Assembly (NCBI RefSeq): GCF_001895045.1
Contig: NZ_BDAM01000006.1
Coordinates: forward strand, 1 to 64,000
Source: Rhodococcus coprophilus NBRC 100603
GTDB taxonomy: Bacteria; Actinomycetota; Actinomycetes; Mycobacteriales; Mycobacteriaceae
Direction of reading: 5' to 3'
DNA: 64,000 bases
Shown: positions 44,575 to 52,236 of the stretch, in pieces
Numbering within the stretch: position 1 is the first letter of the stretch
Layout: the number at the start of each line of letters is the position of its first letter
The notes under the pieces: generated by a model
Databases searched by the model: none
Told to the model about the DNA's origin: nothing
Seen by the model: only the letters and a program-made list of their open reading frames with translations
Translations under genes and position numbers: made by a program

Positions 44575-44593
44575 TAGCGCTCGATAAGCGCTA
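44575..44593 (-). terminator. Hairpin after the crotonase gene
   Basis: TAGCGCT and AGCGCTA with a 5-nt loop, 4 nt after the stop of the crotonase gene. It probably separates that gene from the synthetase. Confidence 0.55.
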
Positions 44594-44596
44594 CCC

Positions 44597-45382
44597 TCAT
44601 CGGCCCGTCCATTCCGGTGCGCGCTTCTCGAGGAACGCGGAGATGCCTTCTTGCGCGTCGTCGAGAACCGCGTTGCTCGCCATCGTCTCCGCCATCGCCT
44701 CGTACGCGGCGTCCTGTGGGAGGTCGATCTGCCGGTAGAAGGCGTCCTTGCCGATCCGCAGCGTGGCCGGAGAAGCGGACGCGATCTTCGCCGCCAGCGC
44801 CGTCGTCTCGGTGTCGAGCGCCGCCGCCTCCACGACGAAGTTCACCAGTCCCCAGTCCGCCGCCGTCCGGGCATCGATCGCCTCGCCGGTCAGCAGCATC
44901 TGCAGCGCGCGCTTACGTCCGACGGCGCGGCTGACCGCGACCATCGGTGTCGAGCAGAACAGTCCGATCCGCACGCCCGGCGTGCCGAACTCCGCATCGT
45001 CGGCAGCCACCGCGAGGTCGCACGCCGCGACCAACTGGCAGCCCGCCGCCAGCGCCGGGCCTTGCACCGACGCGATCACGGGCTGAGGGATCGCCTGCAC
45101 GGTCTTCATCATCTCGTTGCAGGTGTCGAAGATGGCGCGCTCCTCCTCGAGGGTGCGCCCGATCATGTCCCGCAGATTGTGGCCCGCCGAGAAGACCGGA
45201 CCCTCGGCACGGATCACGATCACCTTCGTATCCGCGGACAGTGCGATCAGCCCCGCGATCACCTCACGCATCGTGGTGACGGACAGCGGGTTGCGCTGCC
45301 CGGGATTGTTCAGCGTGAGTACGCCGATTCCACTGGCCTCGTCCACGGCGACGAGTACTGGTGCGGTACTGGTGTCGGTCAT
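44597..45382 (-). CDS. Crotonase-fold protein resembling ECHDC3, catalytic glutamates absent
   Basis: A 261-aa enoyl-CoA hydratase/isomerase superfamily member. The oxyanion-hole segments are present (GPVFSAGHNLRDM, GPALAAGCQLVAA). In true hydratases two Glu act as base and acid, in GGGCEL and GxPE; here these read AGCQL and FGTPGVRIGLFCS, so both are missing. Human ECHDC3 shares this pattern (AGCQLVASCD, TPGVNVGLFCST). A hydratase label would therefore be unsafe; another reaction on an acyl-CoA is more likely. ATG 45382 is the start. Confidence 0.85.
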   Translation of the reverse strand: MTDTSTAPVLVAVDEASGIGVLTLNNPGQRNPLSVTTMREVIAGLIALSADTKVIVIRAEGPVFSAGHNLRDMIGRTLEEERAIFDTCNEMMKTVQAIPQPVIASVQGPALAAGCQLVAACDLAVAADDAEFGTPGVRIGLFCSTPMVAVSRAVGRKRALQMLLTGEAIDARTAADWGLVNFVVEAAALDTETTALAAKIASASPATLRIGKDAFYRQIDLPQDAAYEAMAETMASNAVLDDAQEGISAFLEKRAPEWTGR

Positions 45383-45471
45383 GGTCCCAGCCTGCCGGAC
45401 CGGACCGGCGCGCACCACCGCGACACCCACATGCCGCGTCGACGAGACCGGTGGAATCGGTGTACGGGAAT

Positions 45472-46443
45472 TCAGCGCGGCGCGAGCGCCCTGATCATCG
45501 GTGCGGGATCCTCGGACGGCAGCAGCGCGATAGCCGGGGTCGTCACGCCGTTGTCCATGTAGCGCTCGACATGCTCGCGGCACTTCTCCGGAGCACCGTG
45601 AACGATGAGATCGTCGACGACATGATCCGGAATGGCTTCGAGCGCGCCCTTGCGGTCGCCTTCGGCCCACAGTCGCCACATCGCGGCGAAATCGTCGGAG
45701 CGTCCGAGGAATTCGTGGAAGGCGCGGTAGACCGGAACGTTCATGTACGCGGCGATCATTCGGCGCCCGATAGCACGGGAGGTGTCCGCGTCCATGCCGG
45801 GGAGCACAAAGATTCGCGCGGCGATCTCCTTACCGGCGCCGCCTTCGTTCACATACGGGGCAACAGTGCGCACGTCGTCGGCGGACAGCCAGTTGACGAT
45901 CGCACCGTCTGCTTCCCTGCCTGCCAGCCTGAGCATGCCCGGACGCAGTGCTGCGAGCAGGACCGGCGGCACGGGGTCCGGAACGAGACCCGCGCGGAAA
46001 CCCTGGACCGAGAAGGTGTCGTACTCGTGGCTCACCTTCTCACCGGCGAGGGCGGACCGCAGGAACCGCAGGGTGTCGCGGGCGCGCTTGAACGGCTCCT
46101 CGAACGGGATACCGTTCCACTTCTCCACGATGACGTCGGAGGACGTGCCGACGCCGAGGACGAACCGGCCCGGAGCTGCGGCCGCCAGAGTCGCGGCCGA
46201 CATCGCGAGCGTCGCGGGCCCGCGGGTGTAGACCGGCACGATCGCGGTGCCCAGCCGGAGCGACGGAGCCCAGGTGCTCGCCAGCGCGAGGGGTGTGAAG
46301 GCGTCCCCGGCGCCCGCCTCGGACGACCAGACATCGGTGTAACCGAGATCGGGCAGTTCCTCTATCACTCGCCGCTGCTGGTCGAAGGAGATGCCGTCGA
46401 GCGGAATGGTGAGTCCCCACCGCCGTGTCGTTTTGTCCGTCAT
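45472..46443 (-). CDS. LLM-class F420-dependent oxidoreductase
   Basis: Luciferase-like TIM-barrel protein, 323 aa, of the group that uses F420 or FMN. Typical blocks: GYTDVWSSEAGAGDAFTPLA, LRLGTAIVPVYTRGPATLAM, FVLGVGTSSDVIVEKWNG. The substrate is unknown; many mycolata have dozens of these. ATG 46443 is used; GTG or ATG codons up to 46464 are also in frame. Confidence 0.87.
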   Translation of the reverse strand: MTDKTTRRWGLTIPLDGISFDQQRRVIEELPDLGYTDVWSSEAGAGDAFTPLALASTWAPSLRLGTAIVPVYTRGPATLAMSAATLAAAAPGRFVLGVGTSSDVIVEKWNGIPFEEPFKRARDTLRFLRSALAGEKVSHEYDTFSVQGFRAGLVPDPVPPVLLAALRPGMLRLAGREADGAIVNWLSADDVRTVAPYVNEGGAGKEIAARIFVLPGMDADTSRAIGRRMIAAYMNVPVYRAFHEFLGRSDDFAAMWRLWAEGDRKGALEAIPDHVVDDLIVHGAPEKCREHVERYMDNGVTTPAIALLPSEDPAPMIRALAPR

Positions 46444-46531
46444 GGCGGACACCTTAGTCACCATGTGGGCCCGGTCACCCCGGCGCGCTGTCCTCCCAGG
46501 TTGCCCCGGCCGCGCCGTATGCTGGCACGTT

Positions 46532-47260
46532 GTGCGAATCGGTCAGCTGTGGCGTTATCCGGTGAAGTCGTTCGGTGGCGAGCGACTGGACGCGGCGACC
46601 GTCGAATCGGACGGCCTCCGCGGCGACCACGTGTGGGCGATCGTGGATCCCGAGACGGGCGATGTCGCGAGTGCGAAACGGTTCCGGCGGTGGGGGTCCC
46701 TCCTGTCGTGCCGGGCGCGACTGCTCGACGACACCGACCCCTGCGACCCTGCCGCACTCGAGATCACGCTTCCGGACGGCACCGTCGTCCACGGCAACGA
46801 CGCCGCCGTGGCGGATCTGCTGTCGGATGCGACCGGGCGGCCCGTCCGGCTCGAGGCACGACCGCGCACGTATGACGAAGCGCCGCTTCACCTCCTGTCC
46901 ACCTCGGCAGTGGAGGCCCTGGAGACGGGCGACGCGCCGGCGGTCGCCCTGCGCAGGTTCCGGCCCCAGATCGTCGTCGAGTCTCCCGGACGCAGGGGCT
47001 TTCCCGAAGACGAGTGGGTCGGCAGACGCATCGGGATCAGTTCCGCAGTCGTGGTACCGAGCAAGCTCACCTCACGGTGCGTGATGGTGACGCTCGGGCA
47101 TCAGGAAGTACCCGCGCGACGCGACATGCTGCGGACGGTGATGTCGCGGCCGATCGCCACCGGGCTTGCGGACGACAAACCCGGTGCCTGCATCGGCGTG
47201 TATGCCGACGTGGCGGAATGCGGGTTGATCGCGGTAGGAGATGCGATCGACGTCCGGTAG
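46532..47260 (+). CDS. MOSC domain protein
   Basis: A 242-aa protein with the N-terminal MOSC beta-barrel (RIGQLWRYPVKSFGGERLDAA) and a MOSC domain whose conserved Cys is in KLTSRCVMVTLGHQEV. MOSC proteins bind molybdenum cofactor or reduce N-hydroxylated compounds (mARC, YcbX). GTG 46532 lies 8 nt after TATGCT, so transcription may be leaderless. The start of its family fits this codon. Confidence 0.87.
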   Translation: MRIGQLWRYPVKSFGGERLDAATVESDGLRGDHVWAIVDPETGDVASAKRFRRWGSLLSCRARLLDDTDPCDPAALEITLPDGTVVHGNDAAVADLLSDATGRPVRLEARPRTYDEAPLHLLSTSAVEALETGDAPAVALRRFRPQIVVESPGRRGFPEDEWVGRRIGISSAVVVPSKLTSRCVMVTLGHQEVPARRDMLRTVMSRPIATGLADDKPGACIGVYADVAECGLIAVGDAIDVR

Positions 47261-47275
47261 GACCGCGCCGTAGAC

Positions 47276-47320
47276 ATATCGATTTTCGATGTGTACAACG
47301 AATATCGATATTATCGACTT
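47276..47320. promoter_or_regulatory. Clustered ATCGAT palindromes upstream of the DUF2975-like/XRE pair
   Basis: AT-rich island in GC-rich DNA. It contains ATCGA-TTT-TCGAT (47278-47290), the perfect 12-bp palindrome AATATCGATATT (47301-47312) and an overlapping TTATCGA. These lie 20-65 nt before the ATG. They fit operators for the downstream XRE repressor, which would then control its own operon. Confidence 0.6.
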
Positions 47321-47340
47321 TCGTTATGCCGGGAGGACCC

Positions 47341-47982
47341 ATGCACACGGTCGAAGACGTACCCCCGATCACTCCCACCGAGACGTCGAAAAAGGAGCGC
47401 CGAGACCTCTGGGCGTCGATCACGGTGTTCGCGGCCACAGCCCTCGTCGTCGTCGTCAACTACGTCGTCGGACTCCTACACGACCTGGAGAATCGGACCG
47501 TGACGGCGCGACTCTCCTTCGAACACACACCTCCACCGACCATGCTCTCCCCCAACGGAACCCCCGTTTCCGTCGCCGGTACGTCGAACATCGACATCCC
47601 CACCGACGCGGTATCACCGGTGACCGTCGGGTTCCTCCGCAGCGCCGACGCGGTGGAGACGATCGGCTACCTGGCGGTTCTGGCCCTTCTCACCTGGGTC
47701 ATGGTGCGATTCGCACGCGGACGGTTGTTCGACAGAGGTGTCATCCGCGGAGTCACCGCGGCGTCCGTTGCTGCCGTCGTCACCATTGTCGCGCCGACGT
47801 TTCCACGCGTTCTCGGCTCCAATCTCGCCATTCGAGATCTCGCATGGCAGAACGGCGTCGACGCCCAGGGCATCGGGCCGGAGTTCTGGTACGCCTATGT
47901 CTTCTGCATGGCCTTGTCTGCCGTCGCGGTCGTACTGCGCATCGGTAGCCGGGTGGCACGCGACAACGAAGGACTCGTCTGA
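47341..47982 (+). CDS. Four-helix membrane protein (DUF2975-like)
   Basis: A 213-aa membrane protein with about four hydrophobic helices: ITVFAATALVVVVNYVVGLL near residue 20, then helices at ~110, ~145 and ~185. A soluble loop lies between helices 1 and 2. The gene overlaps an XRE regulator by 1 nt (TGATG). Membrane proteins of this size paired with a small Cro/CI-like regulator are typical of DUF2975 units; that label is an inference. ATG 47341 follows GGGAGG. Confidence 0.72.
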   Translation: MHTVEDVPPITPTETSKKERRDLWASITVFAATALVVVVNYVVGLLHDLENRTVTARLSFEHTPPPTMLSPNGTPVSVAGTSNIDIPTDAVSPVTVGFLRSADAVETIGYLAVLALLTWVMVRFARGRLFDRGVIRGVTAASVAAVVTIVAPTFPRVLGSNLAIRDLAWQNGVDAQGIGPEFWYAYVFCMALSAVAVVLRIGSRVARDNEGLV

Positions 47983-48230
47983 TGCCACCCGATACCGACC
48001 ACGCCGTACGGTGCCACCTCGACGACCTGCTCGCCGCCCGGGGAATGACCCTGGCACACCTCGCGGAACAGGTCGGCGTCAGCGTCGTCAACCTGTCGGT
48101 ACTCAAGAACGGGCGTGCCCGCGCGATCAGGTTCTCCACGCTCACCGCAGTGTGCCGTGCACTGAACTGCACTGTCGGAGAGCTTCTCTCGCTCGAGGAG
48201 GAACCCGACACAGACGGGCACGCCGGCTGA
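47982..48230 (+). CDS. Small XRE-family (Cro/CI-like) regulator
   Basis: An 82-aa helix-turn-helix protein. The fold is DDLLAARGMTLAHLAEQVGV then SVVNLSVLKNGRARAIRFST, the classic HTH_3 pattern, ending in ALNCTVGELLSLEEE, the last helix of YozG-like regulators. It starts at ATG 47982, overlapping the membrane protein stop, so the two are translationally coupled. It probably represses its own promoter at the 47276-47320 palindromes. Confidence 0.88.
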   Translation: MPPDTDHAVRCHLDDLLAARGMTLAHLAEQVGVSVVNLSVLKNGRARAIRFSTLTAVCRALNCTVGELLSLEEEPDTDGHAG

Positions 48231-48239
48231 CGAAACTCC

Positions 48240-49427
48240 TCAGATCCCGGTACCCGTGGCGGGAAGGATGCGCGTGCGGACCTCACCGAATCCGATCCGG
48301 GTGCCGTCCGGGCCCGGGGCCGTGGCAGAGATGGCGATTTCGTCGCCGTCCTCGAGGAACGTGCGAGTCTCGTCGCCGACCCGAACGGGTTCTGCGCCAC
48401 CCCAGGTGAGTTCGATGAACGCGCCGCGCTGGTCCTTCTCCACGCCCGAGATCGTCCCGGAACCGAACAGATCACCGGTACGCGTCGCCGCACCGTTGAC
48501 CGACGTATGCGCGAGCATCTGCGCCGGCGACCAGTACATCTGGGCGTACGGCGGCCGCGAGACGAGGTGACCGTTCCATTCGACGGCGAGATCGATGTCC
48601 AGACCCCACTTCTCGTCGCCCCTCAGGTAGGGCAGCGGCTCCGGATCCTGCACCGGCGTGTCGATCCGCGCGGCCTCGAGAGCGGCAAGCGGTACCACCC
48701 ACGGAGAGATGGACGTCGCGAACGACTTTCCGAGGTTCGGACCCAGCGGCACGTACTCCCACGCCTGGATGTCCCGGGCCGACCAGTCGTTGAGGATCAC
48801 CGCACCGAAGCAATGATCGGCGAAGTCGTCGGGAGCGATCTGCGAGCCCATCGGCGAACCGACACCCACGACGAAACCCATCTCCGCCTCGATATCGAGG
48901 CGGACCGAGGGGCCGAAGACGGGAACCTCGTCGTTCGGGCCCTTGCGCTGACCGCACGGGCGGACGATGTCCACTCCCGAGGTGACAACGGTGCTCGACC
49001 TGCCGTGATACCCCACCGGCAGGTGCTTCCAGTTCGGCATGAGCGGGTCGGGATTCTGTGGACGGAACAGCCGGCCCAGGTTCGAGGCGTGATTCTCGGA
49101 GGCGTAGAAGTCGACGTAATCGGCCACCTCGATGGGAAGGTGCAACGTGACGTCGTCGATGGAGAACACCGCGTCTTCGTCGAGATCGCCGGTGATCGCA
49201 TCCTGGATTGCGGCACGAACCTCGTCCCACCGCGCGCGCCCCTGAGCCATGAACGCGTTGAGCGACGGTTCGGCGAAGACGATGTCGTCGAACAACCGGC
49301 TCAGGTCGAGAACCGAGTCACCCACGCGGACACCGACGCGCGGCTCGGTGTCCGCGGTGGAGAAGATCCCGTAGGGCAGGTTGCCGGGTCCGAAGAGCGA
49401 GCCCTCCGGGATTGCGATGACGGTCAT
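48240..49427 (-). CDS. fahA: Fumarylacetoacetase
   Basis: Last enzyme of homogentisate breakdown: splits fumarylacetoacetate to fumarate and acetoacetate. It has 395 aa. Metal ligands are in DFYASENHASN, LDIEAEMGFVVG (two Glu) and ILNDWSARDIQAWE (Asp). Catalytic basic residues are in WKHLPVGYHGRSS. ATG 49427 overlaps the end of the upstream unknown gene by 4 nt. The order is hmgA-unknown-fahA, with overlaps at both junctions. Confidence 0.95.
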   Translation of the reverse strand: MTVIAIPEGSLFGPGNLPYGIFSTADTEPRVGVRVGDSVLDLSRLFDDIVFAEPSLNAFMAQGRARWDEVRAAIQDAITGDLDEDAVFSIDDVTLHLPIEVADYVDFYASENHASNLGRLFRPQNPDPLMPNWKHLPVGYHGRSSTVVTSGVDIVRPCGQRKGPNDEVPVFGPSVRLDIEAEMGFVVGVGSPMGSQIAPDDFADHCFGAVILNDWSARDIQAWEYVPLGPNLGKSFATSISPWVVPLAALEAARIDTPVQDPEPLPYLRGDEKWGLDIDLAVEWNGHLVSRPPYAQMYWSPAQMLAHTSVNGAATRTGDLFGSGTISGVEKDQRGAFIELTWGGAEPVRVGDETRTFLEDGDEIAISATAPGPDGTRIGFGEVRTRILPATGTGI

Positions 49428-50308
49428 GCGGGTGTTCCTTCCGAGGTCGGGGAGTCGGTCGACGGCACGAGGCCGAGTGCACGGAGGTCGGCGAGCGGTT
49501 CGGCGATACTGCACGTCCCGTACGAGAGGAATCGGGCGCGGACCTCGGCGGCTCGGTCGGCGGCCAGTCCGGCGAGCCGAGTCGCAAGCGCGGCACCGTC
49601 TCTCTCGGCGAGGACAGAGGAGACAGCGTGTGTGTCTCCACCGTCGAGCGCCGCCGCGACCGCCGCCAGTACGTTCACGAATCCGTGCTGCTCGAACCCG
49701 GTGCCGGACGCGGTGTTACGGACCGCATGGTGCAGTCCGGCAGTCGCCTTGAAGGGTATCCCCGCGGTGACCGTCGTGGTGATCGCCTCGGCGAGTTCGG
49801 CCTCGTCGGGGTATGCCTCGGCGACCACTCCACCGGTGCGAAACTTCGCCGCATACGGGCTCCCTGCGAGCCGTCCCAGGATCGCCGTACGCCGCGCGTC
49901 GCGCGGAACCTCCACGAACAGAGCGATATCCGGGTGCAACGCCGAGACCTCGTCGAGCGCTGAAAACAACTCGTCGACGCCACACTCGGTGGGCACCACG
50001 ATTTCGAGTGCGGCCACGATCACCGCATCCAGCGCACCCGCGCGCTCGAGCGCGGGCAGCATCGCCGACGGGCGCGGTACCGTCAAGCTCAGCACCAGCT
50101 CTCCGGGGTACGGGAACTGCGCGAGGAAGTCTGCGAGCTCCCCGAGTCGCCCTTCCGGGAAGACGAACGAACCGACAAGGTCTGCGTGGGAGGATTTCCC
50201 ATGTTCTGCGTGTGCGGGTACGGCTTCGGAGAGGGGTGCGTTTCCGGGTGGGAACAGTGCGGCATCGTCACACAGTCCTGCCAGGAGCGGACCGTATCCG
50301 ACGCTCAT
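49424..50308 (-). CDS. Unrecognised protein locked between hmgA and fahA
   Basis: A 294-aa soluble protein with no signal peptide or membrane segment. I do not recognise its family. Visible features are an N-terminal GLCDDAALFPPGNAPLSEAV, VEVPRDARRTAILGRLAG in the middle, KFRTGGVVAEAYPDEAELAEA, and an Ala-rich C-terminal half with GIPFKATAGLHHAVRN. The alternating beta/alpha look suggests a TIM-barrel-like fold, but that is a guess. It overlaps hmgA and fahA by 4 nt on each side (ATGA twice), so it is made in step with both. The pathway step between them, isomerisation of maleylacetoacetate, has no visible gene here. Confidence 0.85.
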   Translation of the reverse strand: MSVGYGPLLAGLCDDAALFPPGNAPLSEAVPAHAEHGKSSHADLVGSFVFPEGRLGELADFLAQFPYPGELVLSLTVPRPSAMLPALERAGALDAVIVAALEIVVPTECGVDELFSALDEVSALHPDIALFVEVPRDARRTAILGRLAGSPYAAKFRTGGVVAEAYPDEAELAEAITTTVTAGIPFKATAGLHHAVRNTASGTGFEQHGFVNVLAAVAAALDGGDTHAVSSVLAERDGAALATRLAGLAADRAAEVRARFLSYGTCSIAEPLADLRALGLVPSTDSPTSEGTPA

Positions 50309-51495
50309 CGGTTTCGGTTCCAACTGCTCGCGTAGGACGGGTCCTCGCACGCGAGTGCTCCCTCACCGAGTTCGAGAGGCCGGAACGTGTCGACCATGAC
50401 CGCCAACTCGTCGAAGAAGTCCACACCGATGCTCCGCTCGTAGGCACCGGGTTGCGGACCGTGTGCGTGTCCACCGGGATGGACGGAGATCGACCCCTGC
50501 CCGATGCCCGATCCCTTGCGGGCTTCGTAGTCGCCCCCGCAATAGAACATCACCTCGTCCGAATCGACGTTCGAGTGGTAGTACGGCACCGGAACAGCGA
50601 GCGGGTGGTAGTCCACCTTGCGAGGCACAAAGTTGCAGATCACGAAGTTGTTGCCCTCGAAAGCCTGGTGCACCGGTGGCGGCTGATGGACACGGCCGGT
50701 GATCGGCTCGAAATCGTGGATGGAGAACGTGTACGGATACAGGCATCCGTCCCACCCGACGACGTCGAAGGGATGGTTCGGTACTACGTAACGCGTGCCC
50801 ACGATGCCGTTCGACGTGCGGTGCTTGACGAGAACTTCGACGTTCTCCTCCTCGACCTGCACGAGTTGCGAGGGACCGTGCAGGTCGCGCTCACAGAAGG
50901 GGGCGTGCTCGAGGAACTGTCCGTACTTCGACAGGTAACGCTTCGGCGGAACGATGTGGCTGCTCGCCTCGATGACGTAGGCGCGCAGCGGTTCGTCGCC
51001 TGTCGGGACCCAGCGATGCGTGGTGGCCATGGGGAGCAACACATAATCCCCGGGCTCAGCCATGAGAGTGCCGAAAACCGTTTGAATTTCGGCAGTTCCG
51101 GACTCGACATACACCATCTCGTCGCCGACGACATTGCGGTAGAGCGGCGATTCCTTCGCCGATACGACGTACGAGATCCGCACGTCCGGGTTCCCGAGGA
51201 TCAGGCGGCGTCCGGTGACCACGTCGGTTTCCGACCAAGTCGCCTCGGGGAAGAGCTTGTGGAGTTGGAGATGCCGCGGTTCGAGCGGGTGATTCGGCGT
51301 CGTGCTCTGGTCACCGAGTTCCCACTTCGTAGCTTCGACGATCGCCGACGGAATGTACCGGTGATAGAGCAGCGACGAGTCGGAGGAGAAACCTTCCTCA
51401 CCCATCAGTTCCTCGTAGTAGAGATTGCCGTCGTCGTCCCGGTGCTGGGTGTGACGCTTGGCGGGAATGACACCGAGCTGTCGGTAGAACGCCAT
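50305..51495 (-). CDS. hmgA: Homogentisate 1,2-dioxygenase
   Basis: Fe(II) enzyme opening the ring of homogentisate to maleylacetoacetate. It has 396 aa, shorter than the ~430 aa eukaryotic form. Cupin blocks are visible: NPLFP-type regions RHLQLHKLFPEATW, HRWVPTGDEP, YHSNVDSDEVMFYCGG (metal Glu), and SISVHPGGHAHGPQPGAYE (metal His). ATG 51495 follows GAGGAGC at 8 nt. It is the first gene of the operon and lies 115 nt downstream of a MarR gene on the same strand. Confidence 0.94.
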   Translation of the reverse strand: MAFYRQLGVIPAKRHTQHRDDDGNLYYEELMGEEGFSSDSSLLYHRYIPSAIVEATKWELGDQSTTPNHPLEPRHLQLHKLFPEATWSETDVVTGRRLILGNPDVRISYVVSAKESPLYRNVVGDEMVYVESGTAEIQTVFGTLMAEPGDYVLLPMATTHRWVPTGDEPLRAYVIEASSHIVPPKRYLSKYGQFLEHAPFCERDLHGPSQLVQVEEENVEVLVKHRTSNGIVGTRYVVPNHPFDVVGWDGCLYPYTFSIHDFEPITGRVHQPPPVHQAFEGNNFVICNFVPRKVDYHPLAVPVPYYHSNVDSDEVMFYCGGDYEARKGSGIGQGSISVHPGGHAHGPQPGAYERSIGVDFFDELAVMVDTFRPLELGEGALACEDPSYASSWNRNR

Positions 51496-51546
51496 GGTTC
51501 GAGCTCCTCGCATGTTCTCGAGCTGTCGCGAGCGACTGCACCGCTA

Positions 51547-51566
51547 TTAGTAAATACATTAACTAA
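51547..51566. promoter_or_regulatory. MarR-type operator upstream of hmgA
   Basis: A 20-bp inverted repeat, TTAGT arms with ACTAA, 16 of 20 positions symmetric and strikingly AT-rich. It lies 50 nt before hmgA, the right place for a MarR repressor encoded just upstream. A related TAGTT...AACT element lies near 52164-52184. Confidence 0.6.
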
Positions 51567-51609
51567 ATGCAGATCGTGAGCGCAACCACAAAGAAGCCGG
51601 ATACCTCGC

Positions 51610-52137
51610 TCAGTTGCGTCCGCGCACGTCGAACTGGCTGCGGTTCGTAATCAGCTTGTTCAAGAGCATCACGAGGATCTGTTGCTCGGTTTCGGACAGC
51701 ACATCGACCCATGCCGCTTCGCGCTCGTTCTGCGCGGCGAAGACCTCGACGATTTCGTCCTCCCCTTCGGGAGTGAGCGACAACTGCACGGACCGCGCAT
51801 CGTGAGCGACCGCGGCCTTTTGCAGCAGACCGGCCTCTACCAGGGGTTTCGCGAGGTTCGATACCGCGGCCCTGCTCATGCCCGTCAGCCGCGCCGCAGT
51901 GTTCGGCTCGATGGGACCGGCGAGCCAGATCACGAACATGAGCCGGTACGCCGACCACGACCGCCCACGGGGCCGATGGACGGTGGATTCGAGATCGTAG
52001 GTGACGATGTCCGACGCACGGTTGAGCGTGAGGAGCACCTCTGTCGCACTGCGATGGTGATCGCCGAACTTGCTGTTCAGACGCTCCTGCGCGAGTTCGA
52101 CGAAGGACCAGTAATCGAGGTCCCGGGGAGCTGACAT
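51610..52137 (-). CDS. MarR-family regulator, probable homogentisate-operon repressor
   Basis: A 175-aa winged-helix protein. Recognition helix region: ARLTGMSRAAVSNLAKPLVE (about 85-105), with the wing HDARSVQLSLTPEG. It is encoded directly upstream of hmgA on the same strand. ATG 52137 follows GAGGT at 11 nt. Operator-like palindromes lie before hmgA and before its own gene, suggesting it controls both. Likely ligand: homogentisate or a precursor (inference). Confidence 0.86.
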   Translation of the reverse strand: MSAPRDLDYWSFVELAQERLNSKFGDHHRSATEVLLTLNRASDIVTYDLESTVHRPRGRSWSAYRLMFVIWLAGPIEPNTAARLTGMSRAAVSNLAKPLVEAGLLQKAAVAHDARSVQLSLTPEGEDEIVEVFAAQNEREAAWVDVLSETEQQILVMLLNKLITNRSQFDVRGRN

Positions 52138-52163
52138 GCGGTTACAGTACCTCAGGCGGCATA

Positions 52164-52184
52164 TAGTTCACATATTTATCAACT
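52164..52184. promoter_or_regulatory. Second MarR-type site upstream of the marR gene
   Basis: TAGTT and AACT half-sites with an AT-rich centre (CACATATTTATC), 27-47 nt before the marR start. It resembles the site before hmgA and may allow self-repression. Confidence 0.45.
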
Positions 52185-52193
52185 CGACGGCGA

Positions 52194-52224
52194 AACGCCG
52201 GCACCCGAGGTGGATGCCGGCGTT
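52194..52224 (-). terminator. Terminator after the MHS transporter
   Basis: AACGCCGGCA pairs with TGCCGGCGTT (perfect 10 bp, 11-nt loop), 13 nt after the transporter stop. On the minus strand it is followed by TTTCGCC. It separates the catabolic operon from marR and hmgA. Confidence 0.8.
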
Positions 52225-52236
52225 CGAGTCGATCCG

